Source: Opitutales bacterium
Lineage (GTDB): Bacteria > Verrucomicrobiota > Verrucomicrobiia > Opitutales > Oceanipulchritudinaceae
Reading direction: 5' to 3'
Length of the DNA: 64,000 nt
NCBI GenBank assembly: GCA_016932335.1
Contig: JAFGCZ010000008.1
Coordinates: forward strand, 118,570 to 182,569
Below, piece by piece: positions 57,232 to 64,000 of this stretch. Position numbers and translations under genes: made by a program. The notes under the pieces were generated by a model. The model was not told the origin of the DNA. It did not search any database and saw only the letters and a list, made by a program, of their open reading frames with translations. Each line of letters opens with the position of its first letter. Positions within the stretch are counted from its first letter, which is position 1.

Positions 57232-57636
57232 ATGGATATAGACTTTAAATCCCCGACCGATACGGGGATAAAATCGGATTTGACGCCGCTGATTGATGTC
57301 ATCTTTCAGCTACTGGTGTTTTTTATCCTCACCTCATCGTTCCTCTACCCCAACCTGAGTCTGACCCTGCCACAAACGGAACGGCAGGCAGAAGCAACGG
57401 AAAAACAACCGCTTTTGGTCGTCAATGTGGACAGCTCCGGAGGGGTTTTCATCAACAGCACAGCAGTGCCTCTGGAACACCTGGAAACGGAACTGGGGAA
57501 GATGCTGCAGGGGCAAAGCAAAAAGCAGGTGCACCTGAGGGCCGACAAATCCACACCCTACGAAGAGGTGCTGCGCATTATGGTTTCCGCCCGCAATGCG
57601 GGAGCCGAGAATATCTATTTTATTCACGAGGAATAG
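57232..57636 (+). CDS. exbD: ExbD/TolR-family protein
   Basis: A 134-residue protein: short cytoplasmic N-terminus, one transmembrane helix (TPLIDVIFQLLVFFILTSSF) carrying the conserved Asp (LIDVIF) of the ExbD/TolR proton path, then a periplasmic domain (LVVNVDSSGGVFINS; VHLRADKSTPYEEVLRIMVS). It starts one base after the exbB stop and ends two bases before tonB, so the three are a single operon. Confidence 0.92.
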   Translation: MDIDFKSPTDTGIKSDLTPLIDVIFQLLVFFILTSSFLYPNLSLTLPQTERQAEATEKQPLLVVNVDSSGGVFINSTAVPLEHLETELGKMLQGQSKKQVHLRADKSTPYEEVLRIMVSARNAGAENIYFIHEE

Positions 57637-57638
57637 GC

Positions 57639-58361
57639 ATGCGTCTTTCGTATCCAATCGTGTTTTTAGGCTGTTCCATTACCTGCCACGTGCTGCTTTA
57701 TCTGACAGTGCAGGGAACGCCGCAGACTTATAGAATCCAAATGGATAAGGCCACGGATTCCATCGCGGTGGACATTGTGGCCATAACACCAAAGACCGCT
57801 CAAGCAGAGCAGGCATTGGAAAAACCGGTGGAGCAGCAACAGGTTCTCAGCACCCGGAAATCTGAGGAAAAGGTGGAGCAGAAGGAAGCCCCCAAAGAAA
57901 AACCGGAACCTGAAACGGTGCCTGAAAATCCCGTAGAAGCACCCTCTCCCACTCCGGAAAAACCTGTGGAAAGAGTCGAGCAAAAGGATGTGCCGCCACA
58001 GGCCCAAACGGAGACAGCGGAAAGCACGCAACCGGAGCAGGTAGTGCCTTTTCAGGAACGGACAGATGAACTCCACGGTGCCTATACCGAGGCTTACCCG
58101 GTCAGCCAGCATTGCCCGGCCCCGCGCTACCCTATGGCGGCACGCGAGCGCAATCAGCAGGGAAAGGTGGTATTAGTCGTCTTTATCAACGAGGATGGCG
58201 CGGTGAAAAAAGTGCGCATCAGCGAGAGTTCAGGGCACAAGGTGCTGGATCGCTGCGCCGTAAAAACCGTGCTTGATTCGTGGCAATTTGAACCCGCCCG
58301 CCGGGGAGATAAACGACTGGCATCGAGCATTACCGTGGAAGTCAGCTTTCGCTTAAATTAA
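57639..58361 (+). CDS. tonB: TonB-family energy-transducing protein
   Basis: A 240-residue protein: N-terminal transmembrane helix (IVFLGCSITCHVLLYLTV), a long Pro/Glu/Lys/Val-rich spacer (about residues 55-135, with EKP/VEQ repeats) and the C-terminal TonB domain (YPMAARERNQQGKVVLVVFI; ESSGHKVLDRCAVKTV; WQFEPA). It would span the periplasm and touch the TonB boxes of receptors. Last gene of exbB-exbD-tonB; a terminator-like hairpin follows. Confidence 0.93.
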   Translation: MRLSYPIVFLGCSITCHVLLYLTVQGTPQTYRIQMDKATDSIAVDIVAITPKTAQAEQALEKPVEQQQVLSTRKSEEKVEQKEAPKEKPEPETVPENPVEAPSPTPEKPVERVEQKDVPPQAQTETAESTQPEQVVPFQERTDELHGAYTEAYPVSQHCPAPRYPMAARERNQQGKVVLVVFINEDGAVKKVRISESSGHKVLDRCAVKTVLDSWQFEPARRGDKRLASSITVEVSFRLN

Positions 58362-58409
58362 GCAAGATAACGGAACACAGCCACGCGCAAGCACAGGGTA
58401 CATGAAAAA

Positions 58410-58430
58410 ACCCGTCCACAAGGGACGGGT
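58410..58430 (-). terminator. Terminator between tonB and the GH94 gene
   Basis: 8-bp stem ACCCGTCC / GGACGGGT with ACAAG loop. On the reverse strand TTTTTT follows the stem, 62 bases after the GH94 stop; the forward side has only CTCTTCC. Best as the GH94 terminator, possibly shared with tonB. Confidence 0.8.
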
Positions 58431-58492
58431 CTCTTCCTAAGAACAAGCGGTTTGCAGCATTCCTAAACTGCTTAACGCATGTATAAATCGAC

Positions 58493-60925
58493 TTAAGCGA
58501 GGTAGACTTCGACGTTAACGTCGGAAGTGCCTTGGGCAGCGAAGGGAACGAGGGTTCCTTCGACTTCCTTACCATCGACAACAACCTTGGCAGCACCGGT
58601 ATTATTTTTAACGGTGATGTGGTAGTTGGTGCCACGGAAACGGCGTGTGAGCTTGAAGCCATCCCAGGACTGCGGAATAACCGGGGCAATGTTCAGGCCG
58701 GTATATTCAGGGCGCACACCGAGGATGTGCTGAACACCGGTAACATATGTCCAGGCGGCAGTACCGGTGAGCCAGGAATTCTTGGCTTCGCCGGGCTTGG
58801 GGCTGTGCTGGCTGGAGATCGCCTGAGCATATACGTAGGGTTCTGCGCGGTAGAGGGAATAATCTTCGCGCATGGCCGGGCAGATGCTTTCCCAATATTC
58901 GATGGCACGGTCTGCATTGCCCACCATGGTTTCAGCGATCTGAATCCAGGTGTTGTTGTGGCTGAAGACGCCGCCATTTTCCTTGTAGCCGGGAGGATAG
59001 CTGGTGATTTCGCCGAGTTCGCGGTGGTATTCGGAGTAGCTCGGATCGATCAGAGCAATACCGACATTGGGGCAGTAGAGACGCTTGTAAACGCTTTCCA
59101 AAGCCTGTTTGGCGCGGCCATTGTCCATACCGGCGCCACCGAGAACGAGCCATCCCTGGCTTTCGATGAAGATTTGAGCTTCCTTGCTTTCCTTGGTGCC
59201 CACAGCTTTGCCTTCGGCGTCGAAAGCACGCAGGTACCAGTCGCCATCCCAGCCGTGTTCTTCGACAGCGGAGAGCATTTCGCCATAGTAACCGTCGATG
59301 CGGGCTTTATCGTCTGCTTTGCCGAGGAAGTTGTAGAGAGCGGAAAATTCCTTCATGGCAGCCATGAAGAGACCGGCAATCATAAGGGATTCGGCAATGG
59401 AGCCAGCTACGTCACCGGCGCACTGGAAGGATTCGTTCGGTTCGTCGGAGAAGCAGTTGAGGTTCAAGCAGTCGTTCCAGTCGGCGTGACCGATGAGCGG
59501 AAGCTTGTGCGGGCCGCGTTCACGCAGGGTGTAGGCGGTGCAAATTTCGAGGTGATCGAGCAATGTGCAATCGGCATCCTTTTTGTCGGCGTAACCAACT
59601 TTCTCGGAAAGGATGGAAACATCTCCAGTTTCCCGGATATAAGCACAGGTGCTGAGGATGAGCCACATGGGGTCGTCGTTGAACTCGCCCCCGATTTCCG
59701 CATTCCCCTGCTTAGTCAGGGGCTGGTACTGGTGGAAACATTCACCGTCGGAGAGCTGGGTGGAGGCGAGGTCGATGATGCGCTCACGGGCACGCTCGGG
59801 GATCATGTGGACAAAACCGAGGAGGTCCTGATTACTGTCGCGGAAGCCCATACCACGGCCGATACCGGTTTCAAAACCACTGGCTGAACGGCTGAGGTTG
59901 AAGGTAGCCATGCACTGGTAGGGATTCCAGATGTTGATCATGCGCTTCATCCCTTCGTGGGGAAGTTCTTCAACTTCGCAACCGGTAAGGATGTTGTTCC
60001 AGTAGGCCTTGAGTTCGGCAAAAGCTTTGTCCACATTGGCCTGGTCGGCATACTTGGCCATAATAGCTTCGGCTTTGACGCGGTTGACCATACCCTTTTC
60101 GGCAAATTTGGGGCAGTCGTCGTTGACGACATAGGCAAGGACCAAAGTGGTGGACTTGGTTTCTCCGGGCTGCAGATCGAAGTCGATCTGGTGGGAACCG
60201 ATGGGGTTCCAGCCGTGGGCCACGCTGTTGGTGCACTTGCCGGCATAAACAGCCTTGGGGGCGTCCACACCGTTGTGAGTGCCGAGGAAGTCTTCGCGGC
60301 TGGTATCGAACCCGGCGATATCGCGGGTGGAACCGAAGAGTGCGTAGTGGTTGCGGCGTTCGCGGTATTCTGTCTTGTGCAGAATCATGTTGCCGTGCAC
60401 TTCGACTTCGCCGATGGAGTAACCGCGCTGATAGTTAGTCATATCCACGAGGGCTTCGTAGATACAGAACTCGACGTAAGAGAAAAGAGATACCTTCTGT
60501 GCTTTGTCGGAGGTGTTGGTTACCTTAACGTTCCAAAGCTCGAGGTTTTCGCCACAGGGAACAAAATAGTTGGTATCGACCTTGATACCACCCTTGGTTC
60601 CGCTGATTTTGGAATAACCCAGGCCATGACGGCATTCGTAGGCGTCTAGGTCCTTGCGAACGGGCTTCCAGCTGGGGCACCAGACATCGTCTCCGTTTTT
60701 AACATAGAGGATGCGCCCGTCCATATCCATAGGAGCGGTGTTGTAGCGGTAGCGGGTGAGGCGGCGCATGCGGGCATCTTTCCAGAAGGTATAGCCGCCG
60801 GCAGTGTTGGAGAAGATACCGAAGAACTCGTCCTGACCAAGGTAGTTCAACCAAGGCATTGGAGTATCGGGACGTTCAATCACGTATTCTTTGTTGGAGT
60901 CGTCGAAGTGGCCGAATTGTTTCAT
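58493..60925 (-). CDS. GH94 cellobiose phosphorylase
   Basis: An 810-residue cytoplasmic phosphorylase that splits cellobiose with phosphate to glucose 1-phosphate and glucose, saving ATP. The N-terminal sandwich is as in known cellobiose phosphorylases (MKQFGHFDDSNKEYVIERPD; TPMPWLNYLG). The barrel has the catalytic Asp in GHADWNDCLNL, GRGMGFRDSNQDLLGFVHM and TQLSDGECFHQYQPLTKQGN. Normal length, no signal peptide. Separated from the second GH94 gene upstream by 176 bases with an inverted repeat, so the two may be partly co-transcribed. No sugar permease is seen next to it. Confidence 0.93.
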   Translation of the reverse strand: MKQFGHFDDSNKEYVIERPDTPMPWLNYLGQDEFFGIFSNTAGGYTFWKDARMRRLTRYRYNTAPMDMDGRILYVKNGDDVWCPSWKPVRKDLDAYECRHGLGYSKISGTKGGIKVDTNYFVPCGENLELWNVKVTNTSDKAQKVSLFSYVEFCIYEALVDMTNYQRGYSIGEVEVHGNMILHKTEYRERRNHYALFGSTRDIAGFDTSREDFLGTHNGVDAPKAVYAGKCTNSVAHGWNPIGSHQIDFDLQPGETKSTTLVLAYVVNDDCPKFAEKGMVNRVKAEAIMAKYADQANVDKAFAELKAYWNNILTGCEVEELPHEGMKRMINIWNPYQCMATFNLSRSASGFETGIGRGMGFRDSNQDLLGFVHMIPERARERIIDLASTQLSDGECFHQYQPLTKQGNAEIGGEFNDDPMWLILSTCAYIRETGDVSILSEKVGYADKKDADCTLLDHLEICTAYTLRERGPHKLPLIGHADWNDCLNLNCFSDEPNESFQCAGDVAGSIAESLMIAGLFMAAMKEFSALYNFLGKADDKARIDGYYGEMLSAVEEHGWDGDWYLRAFDAEGKAVGTKESKEAQIFIESQGWLVLGGAGMDNGRAKQALESVYKRLYCPNVGIALIDPSYSEYHRELGEITSYPPGYKENGGVFSHNNTWIQIAETMVGNADRAIEYWESICPAMREDYSLYRAEPYVYAQAISSQHSPKPGEAKNSWLTGTAAWTYVTGVQHILGVRPEYTGLNIAPVIPQSWDGFKLTRRFRGTNYHITVKNNTGAAKVVVDGKEVEGTLVPFAAQGTSDVNVEVYLA

Positions 60926-61031
60926 GATGTGTCAGTGTAAAACTGGATGGGTTGTGTGGAGCTTTCTTCGGGTGAGAAAAATGGAATCTATGGAGTCTAT
61001 GAGGCTTCTGTCGAGCTTACTTACGACACAC

Positions 61032-61060
61032 CGCAGGAGGGCTGTTGAGCACCTCCTGCG
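61032..61060. other. Inverted repeat between the two GH94 genes
   Basis: CGCAGGAGG and CCTCCTGCG, perfect 9-bp arms with an 11-base loop, in the 176-base spacer. It lacks a T-tract on the reverse strand, so it is not a classical terminator; it may stabilise or adjust the relative level of the two messages. Confidence 0.45.
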
Positions 61061-61101
61061 AGAGTCGAAGTTTGCAATCGTTGAAGAGAGAAACAAATAG
61101 T

Positions 61102-63519
61102 TTAGCCGAGGGTAACGGTTACACACATACCATCCTCGATTTCGGAGTAAGGGATGTGTGTATCAGTCCAGACTTTGTCACCCAGACGGATTTCGGAAAC
61201 GCCCTTGGCAACGTGTTGGGGATTTTTGACCTCGATGGTGAAAGTTTTCTGACGCCAGGTACGCTGCACAGTGAAGCCATCCCAGGCGTTGGGGACACAA
61301 GGATCGATGAGCAGTCCGGGAATCTCCATGCGCACACCGAGGATGTACTGGGTGGCGGTAAAGTAAGACCAGGATGCTGTGCCGCTGAGCCAGGGCAAGC
61401 TGCTCTTGCCGAACTGGCGGCTGTATTTAGCGTGGGTGCTCTGAGCGTGCACGTAAGGCTCGCTCTTGCGAATGTCTGCCTTGTCGTTGTAGGCGGAGGG
61501 CATATAGGCGCGGTAGTATTCAAATGCGCGATCGCCGTGGCCAAGCATACATTCGGCAATAACACCCCAGCTCTGCGGATGACAGAAGATACCGCCGTTT
61601 TCCTTCATGCTCTTGTTGAAGAGCACGGCGCGCACGCGGTCCATACCGGTTTTAACGTAAGGCGGGTGGCAGAGCATGAGGCCGTATTCAGTAAAGAGGT
61701 GCTTGTGCACGTCTTCCATGATCTTTTCGGCCTGCTCAGGTTTGGCCGCGCCACTCATAATTGCCCAACACTGGGCGTTCAGGAAGATGGAACCTTCCTC
61801 CGCAGTGTGCGTACCTATAACATCTCCCTGTTCGGTAAAGGCGCGGACAAACCATTCTCCATCCCATACGTGTTTCTGAAGGTTGGCATCGAGCGTAGTG
61901 AGGTGCTCGAGAGCCCAGGCCATTTCATCCGCCTTATTAAGCTGCTGAGCCAGCTCAGAGTAAACCTTGAGGCCATAACGGAGCTGGAACGCGGCAAATG
62001 TGCTCTCGCCCTGATTTCCCAAACAGAGGCAATCGTTCCAGTCGGCGGCCAAACCACAAGGCAAGCCGTGTTTACCCGAATTGCGGATACTGAACTCCAG
62101 AGCGCGGCGCAAGTGGCCGAGCACGGAAGCTTCACCCTCATCAGCAAACGGGATAATGCGCTCAAGGTAGCTCGTGTCACCGGTTTCCGCAATATAGGAG
62201 GGAACGGTGAAGAAGAGCCACAAACAATCGTCCGACCGGAACTCACGATCCGGAATCGGTTTTTCTTTCCCAGGCTTGTGTCCAAAAGGATCGACCACAG
62301 GCTTACCTCCACCATTGGAGAACTGCCCGCTGATCATCAGACTCAGCCGTTTTTCCGCCTCCTCAGGGATGGCGTGAATCACACCCAATATATCCTGCAC
62401 CGTGTCACGGTAGCCCAGACCATCGCGCTCACCATTATAAACCAGGCTGGCCGAACGAGACCATGCGAAGGTGATGAGCGCATTGTAGGCATTCCAGACG
62501 TTAACCATGTGGTCGAACTCCACATCTGGAGTCTTGGCAACAATGTTACCGATCTTGGAATGCCAGTGTTTCTTAACTTTATCCAGCTCAATGAGGGCGC
62601 GGTCGTAATCGGCATATTCTGCAACGATGGGTTCCGCATCCTTGGCACGCCCTACCCCAAGCATAATCATCATTTGACGAGTTTCGCCCGGTTGAAGGGT
62701 GATACGTGTTTTCATAGAACCGCAGGCGGTGTCACCATGAGCCAGTGACTCCGAGCATTCTCCTGTTTCCACAGCCAGTGGGTTGGAGTAATGGCGGTAG
62801 GGGCCTCCGATGAATTTTTCACGGGAGGTATCGAAAGAGGTCAGTTCAGCACCCTGCAGGGTAATCCATGCGCTGTAGCTATGGCTGCCCGGTTCTTCGG
62901 GGATAACGTCCTCCTCGGGCAAGTGGTGCTGGTTTTTAATTTCAAAGATATTGCCTACTTTATCGGCGCGAACGATGTAGAGCGTGTACTGCAGGTTGAT
63001 GAGGTCCTGGTAGACGTTCCAGTTGCTGGAGAACTCGCAGTAGGAGAAAATGGAAAGGTCTCTGGGCTTATCCGAGTTGTTGGTGACCTTAAGGAGCCAG
63101 TATTCGAATTTCTGGCCGAGGGGTACAAAGTAAGTAGACTCGGTATCGATACCCTTGTAGGAAGAGTCGATCTTAGTGTAGGCAGTACCATGACGGCAGG
63201 TGCTCTTATAATCTTTCAGATCGTTACCTACCGGCTGCCAAGAGCTGCTCCAGTAATCGCCGGTATCGTTATCGCGCAGGTAGAAATAGCGGCCCGGTTG
63301 GTCGAGGGGCACAGAATTGAAGCGCAGACGCAGGAAACGGCCGCGGGCGGCAGATTCATAAAAGCTGTATCCACCAGCGTTGTTCGTAATAATGGCACCG
63401 TATTCGGTAGACCCCAGGTAATTGCTCCATGATGAGGGTGTATCCGGGCGTGTAATAACGTATTCACGCGCATTATCATCGAAAAATCCGTAGGTGGAGG
63501 GAATGGCTTCTTGTGTCAT
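61102..63519 (-). CDS. GH94 disaccharide phosphorylase, specificity uncertain
   Basis: An 805-residue cytoplasmic phosphorylase clearly related to the cellobiose phosphorylase downstream but divergent. The catalytic Asp is in AADWNDCLCLG and the arrangement of substrate loops differs (DGLGYRDTVQDILGVIHAIP, GQFSNGGGKPVVDPFGHKPG, GESTFAAFQLRYGLKVYSEL). The pattern is reminiscent of diacetylchitobiose- and other GH94 phosphorylases, so the donor sugar cannot be fixed. The absence of a signal peptide again implies an imported disaccharide. First of the two GH94 genes on the strand. Confidence 0.88.
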   Translation of the reverse strand: MTQEAIPSTYGFFDDNAREYVITRPDTPSSWSNYLGSTEYGAIITNNAGGYSFYESAARGRFLRLRFNSVPLDQPGRYFYLRDNDTGDYWSSSWQPVGNDLKDYKSTCRHGTAYTKIDSSYKGIDTESTYFVPLGQKFEYWLLKVTNNSDKPRDLSIFSYCEFSSNWNVYQDLINLQYTLYIVRADKVGNIFEIKNQHHLPEEDVIPEEPGSHSYSAWITLQGAELTSFDTSREKFIGGPYRHYSNPLAVETGECSESLAHGDTACGSMKTRITLQPGETRQMMIMLGVGRAKDAEPIVAEYADYDRALIELDKVKKHWHSKIGNIVAKTPDVEFDHMVNVWNAYNALITFAWSRSASLVYNGERDGLGYRDTVQDILGVIHAIPEEAEKRLSLMISGQFSNGGGKPVVDPFGHKPGKEKPIPDREFRSDDCLWLFFTVPSYIAETGDTSYLERIIPFADEGEASVLGHLRRALEFSIRNSGKHGLPCGLAADWNDCLCLGNQGESTFAAFQLRYGLKVYSELAQQLNKADEMAWALEHLTTLDANLQKHVWDGEWFVRAFTEQGDVIGTHTAEEGSIFLNAQCWAIMSGAAKPEQAEKIMEDVHKHLFTEYGLMLCHPPYVKTGMDRVRAVLFNKSMKENGGIFCHPQSWGVIAECMLGHGDRAFEYYRAYMPSAYNDKADIRKSEPYVHAQSTHAKYSRQFGKSSLPWLSGTASWSYFTATQYILGVRMEIPGLLIDPCVPNAWDGFTVQRTWRQKTFTIEVKNPQHVAKGVSEIRLGDKVWTDTHIPYSEIEDGMCVTVTLG

Positions 63520-63653
63520 AAGATAGAGTTAAAAATCAGCAGTGATCCGTAGAATTATCGCTAGAGCGGAGTTTACACAGTGTGTAGTCCGACAAACCGA
63601 GATCAACGGGAGAGGCATTCTTACATAAGAACTTTACGAGATAGCATAAAAAA

Positions 63654-63675
63654 CGCCCCCGCAGAAGCGGGGGCG
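63654..63675 (-). terminator. Terminator after the window-edge TonB receptor
   Basis: CGCCCCCGC-AGAA-GCGGGGGCG, perfect 9-bp stem. On the reverse strand TTTTTT follows, 37 bases past the receptor stop. The surrounding 63520-63711 region holds no gene. Confidence 0.9.
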
Positions 63676-63711
63676 CAACCAAACTATAGCATAAAACACC
63701 TCCGATATAAA

Positions 63712-64000
63712 TCAGAAGGAAAATGTATTCGTAATGTACCAGGTGGTATCGTCAGGAATACGATAGGCGGCTGGAGTGCCGTCGGGCTGGCAGGTAATGG
63801 GGATGAGTTCGTCGTCCGCCAAGAGGTTTTTCACATTGAGCTGAATACGCCAGTGAAGCTTTTCGGTGATATCGCGCTCATACCCAATCCACATATCAAA
63901 GTAGTCCTGTGAGGGGCTGTAATAGGGGTTGGTGATGTCGTAGTTTTCACCGTCTGCAGTCACCGGATAGCCCATGGCGGCTTTATCTTCCCAGCGGTAG
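63712..64000 (-). CDS. TonB-dependent receptor, C-terminal end (partial)
   Basis: The last about 95 residues of a TonB-dependent receptor run off the right edge. The sequence YYSPSQDYFDMWIGYERDIT, then WRIQLNVKNLLADDELIPIT and a final TNTFSF, parallels the end of the 20894-24529 receptor (FVDAWIGYS, VRLNVQNIFADDELIPL), so it belongs to the same large carbohydrate-type receptor group. The neighbouring GH94 genes make import of a beta-linked oligosaccharide plausible. Confidence 0.88.
   Translation of the reverse strand, partial: YRWEDKAAMGYPVTADGENYDITNPYYSPSQDYFDMWIGYERDITEKLHWRIQLNVKNLLADDELIPITCQPDGTPAAYRIPDDTTWYITNTFSF

Noticed and set aside
58532..59887. 451-codon forward frame opposite the first GH94 gene
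   Set aside because: Antisense shadow; composition mirrors the GH94 codons and no family is recognised.
61045..62748. 567-codon forward frame opposite the second GH94 gene
   Set aside because: Antisense to a clear GH94 enzyme; no motif or start signal of its own.
1..64000. CRISPR arrays, rRNA or tRNA genes
   Set aside because: No regularly spaced repeats and no cloverleaf or rRNA-like blocks were noticed anywhere; a covariance-model scan was not possible here, so a missed tRNA cannot be excluded.

Overview
The window most likely comes from a Verrucomicrobiota genome of the Opitutia type (inference). It has very large TonB-dependent receptors with no SusD partner, an ECF sigma factor paired with a Ser/Thr kinase, many secreted glycoside hydrolases, Bacteroidota-like DUF4857/PepSY transport genes, and few clear Shine-Dalgarno sequences. 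By eye the base composition changes abruptly near 33.7 kb. The left part is fairly AT-rich, with 27.4-33.65 kb the most AT-rich, and the right part is clearly GC-richer. No rRNA, tRNA, CRISPR array or intact insertion sequence was recognised.

Layout. 1-5.3 kb: the end of a secreted helical protein, an NmrA-type reductase abutting a porin fragment, and a TetR repressor whose operator is repeated in front of a GH13-DUF6653-GNAT operon. 5.3-7.3 kb: two tandem paralogues of an unrecognised family and a small unknown gene. 7.3-27.4 kb: a glycan-utilisation locus (GH31, GH43, GH97, GH31; ECF plus kinase; LacI; TonB receptor; GH95 fucosidase) bracketed by two direct repeats of about 180 bp. Its enzymes suit fucosylated, xylosylated and galactosylated plant oligosaccharides such as xyloglucan (inference). 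27.3-33.7 kb: an AT-rich accessory block with an N-terminally truncated YcaO-like protein, an MFS exporter, two small proteins, and a single-gene HEPN-STAND-TPR-cold-shock protein that is a strong candidate for a defence NLR.

33.8-49.9 kb: mostly core-like genes (leuB, a dinB-type polymerase, a CNNM/CorC transporter, a D-lactate dehydrogenase). Among them is a tail-to-tail pair of plant-type galactolipid synthases (DGD1-like and MGD1-like). A DUF6962-like protein overlaps a PAS-CPBP fusion, and a PAS-PocR hybrid histidine kinase follows. 50.0-58.4 kb: a divergent transport module. One arm encodes a TonB receptor, DUF4857, ABC permease, ABC ATPase, PepSY protein and a Cys/His-containing periplasmic protein; the other encodes exbB-exbD-tonB. 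58.4-64 kb: two GH94 disaccharide phosphorylases and the C-terminal end of another TonB receptor.

Together this suggests a heterotrophic, probably fermentative polysaccharide degrader: oligosaccharides enter through TonB receptors powered by ExbBD-TonB, are trimmed by exported GH31/43/97/95 enzymes, and beta-linked disaccharides are split phosphorolytically in the cytoplasm. The accessory part of the left half shows repeated signs of rearrangement: direct repeats, gene remnants and truncated genes.
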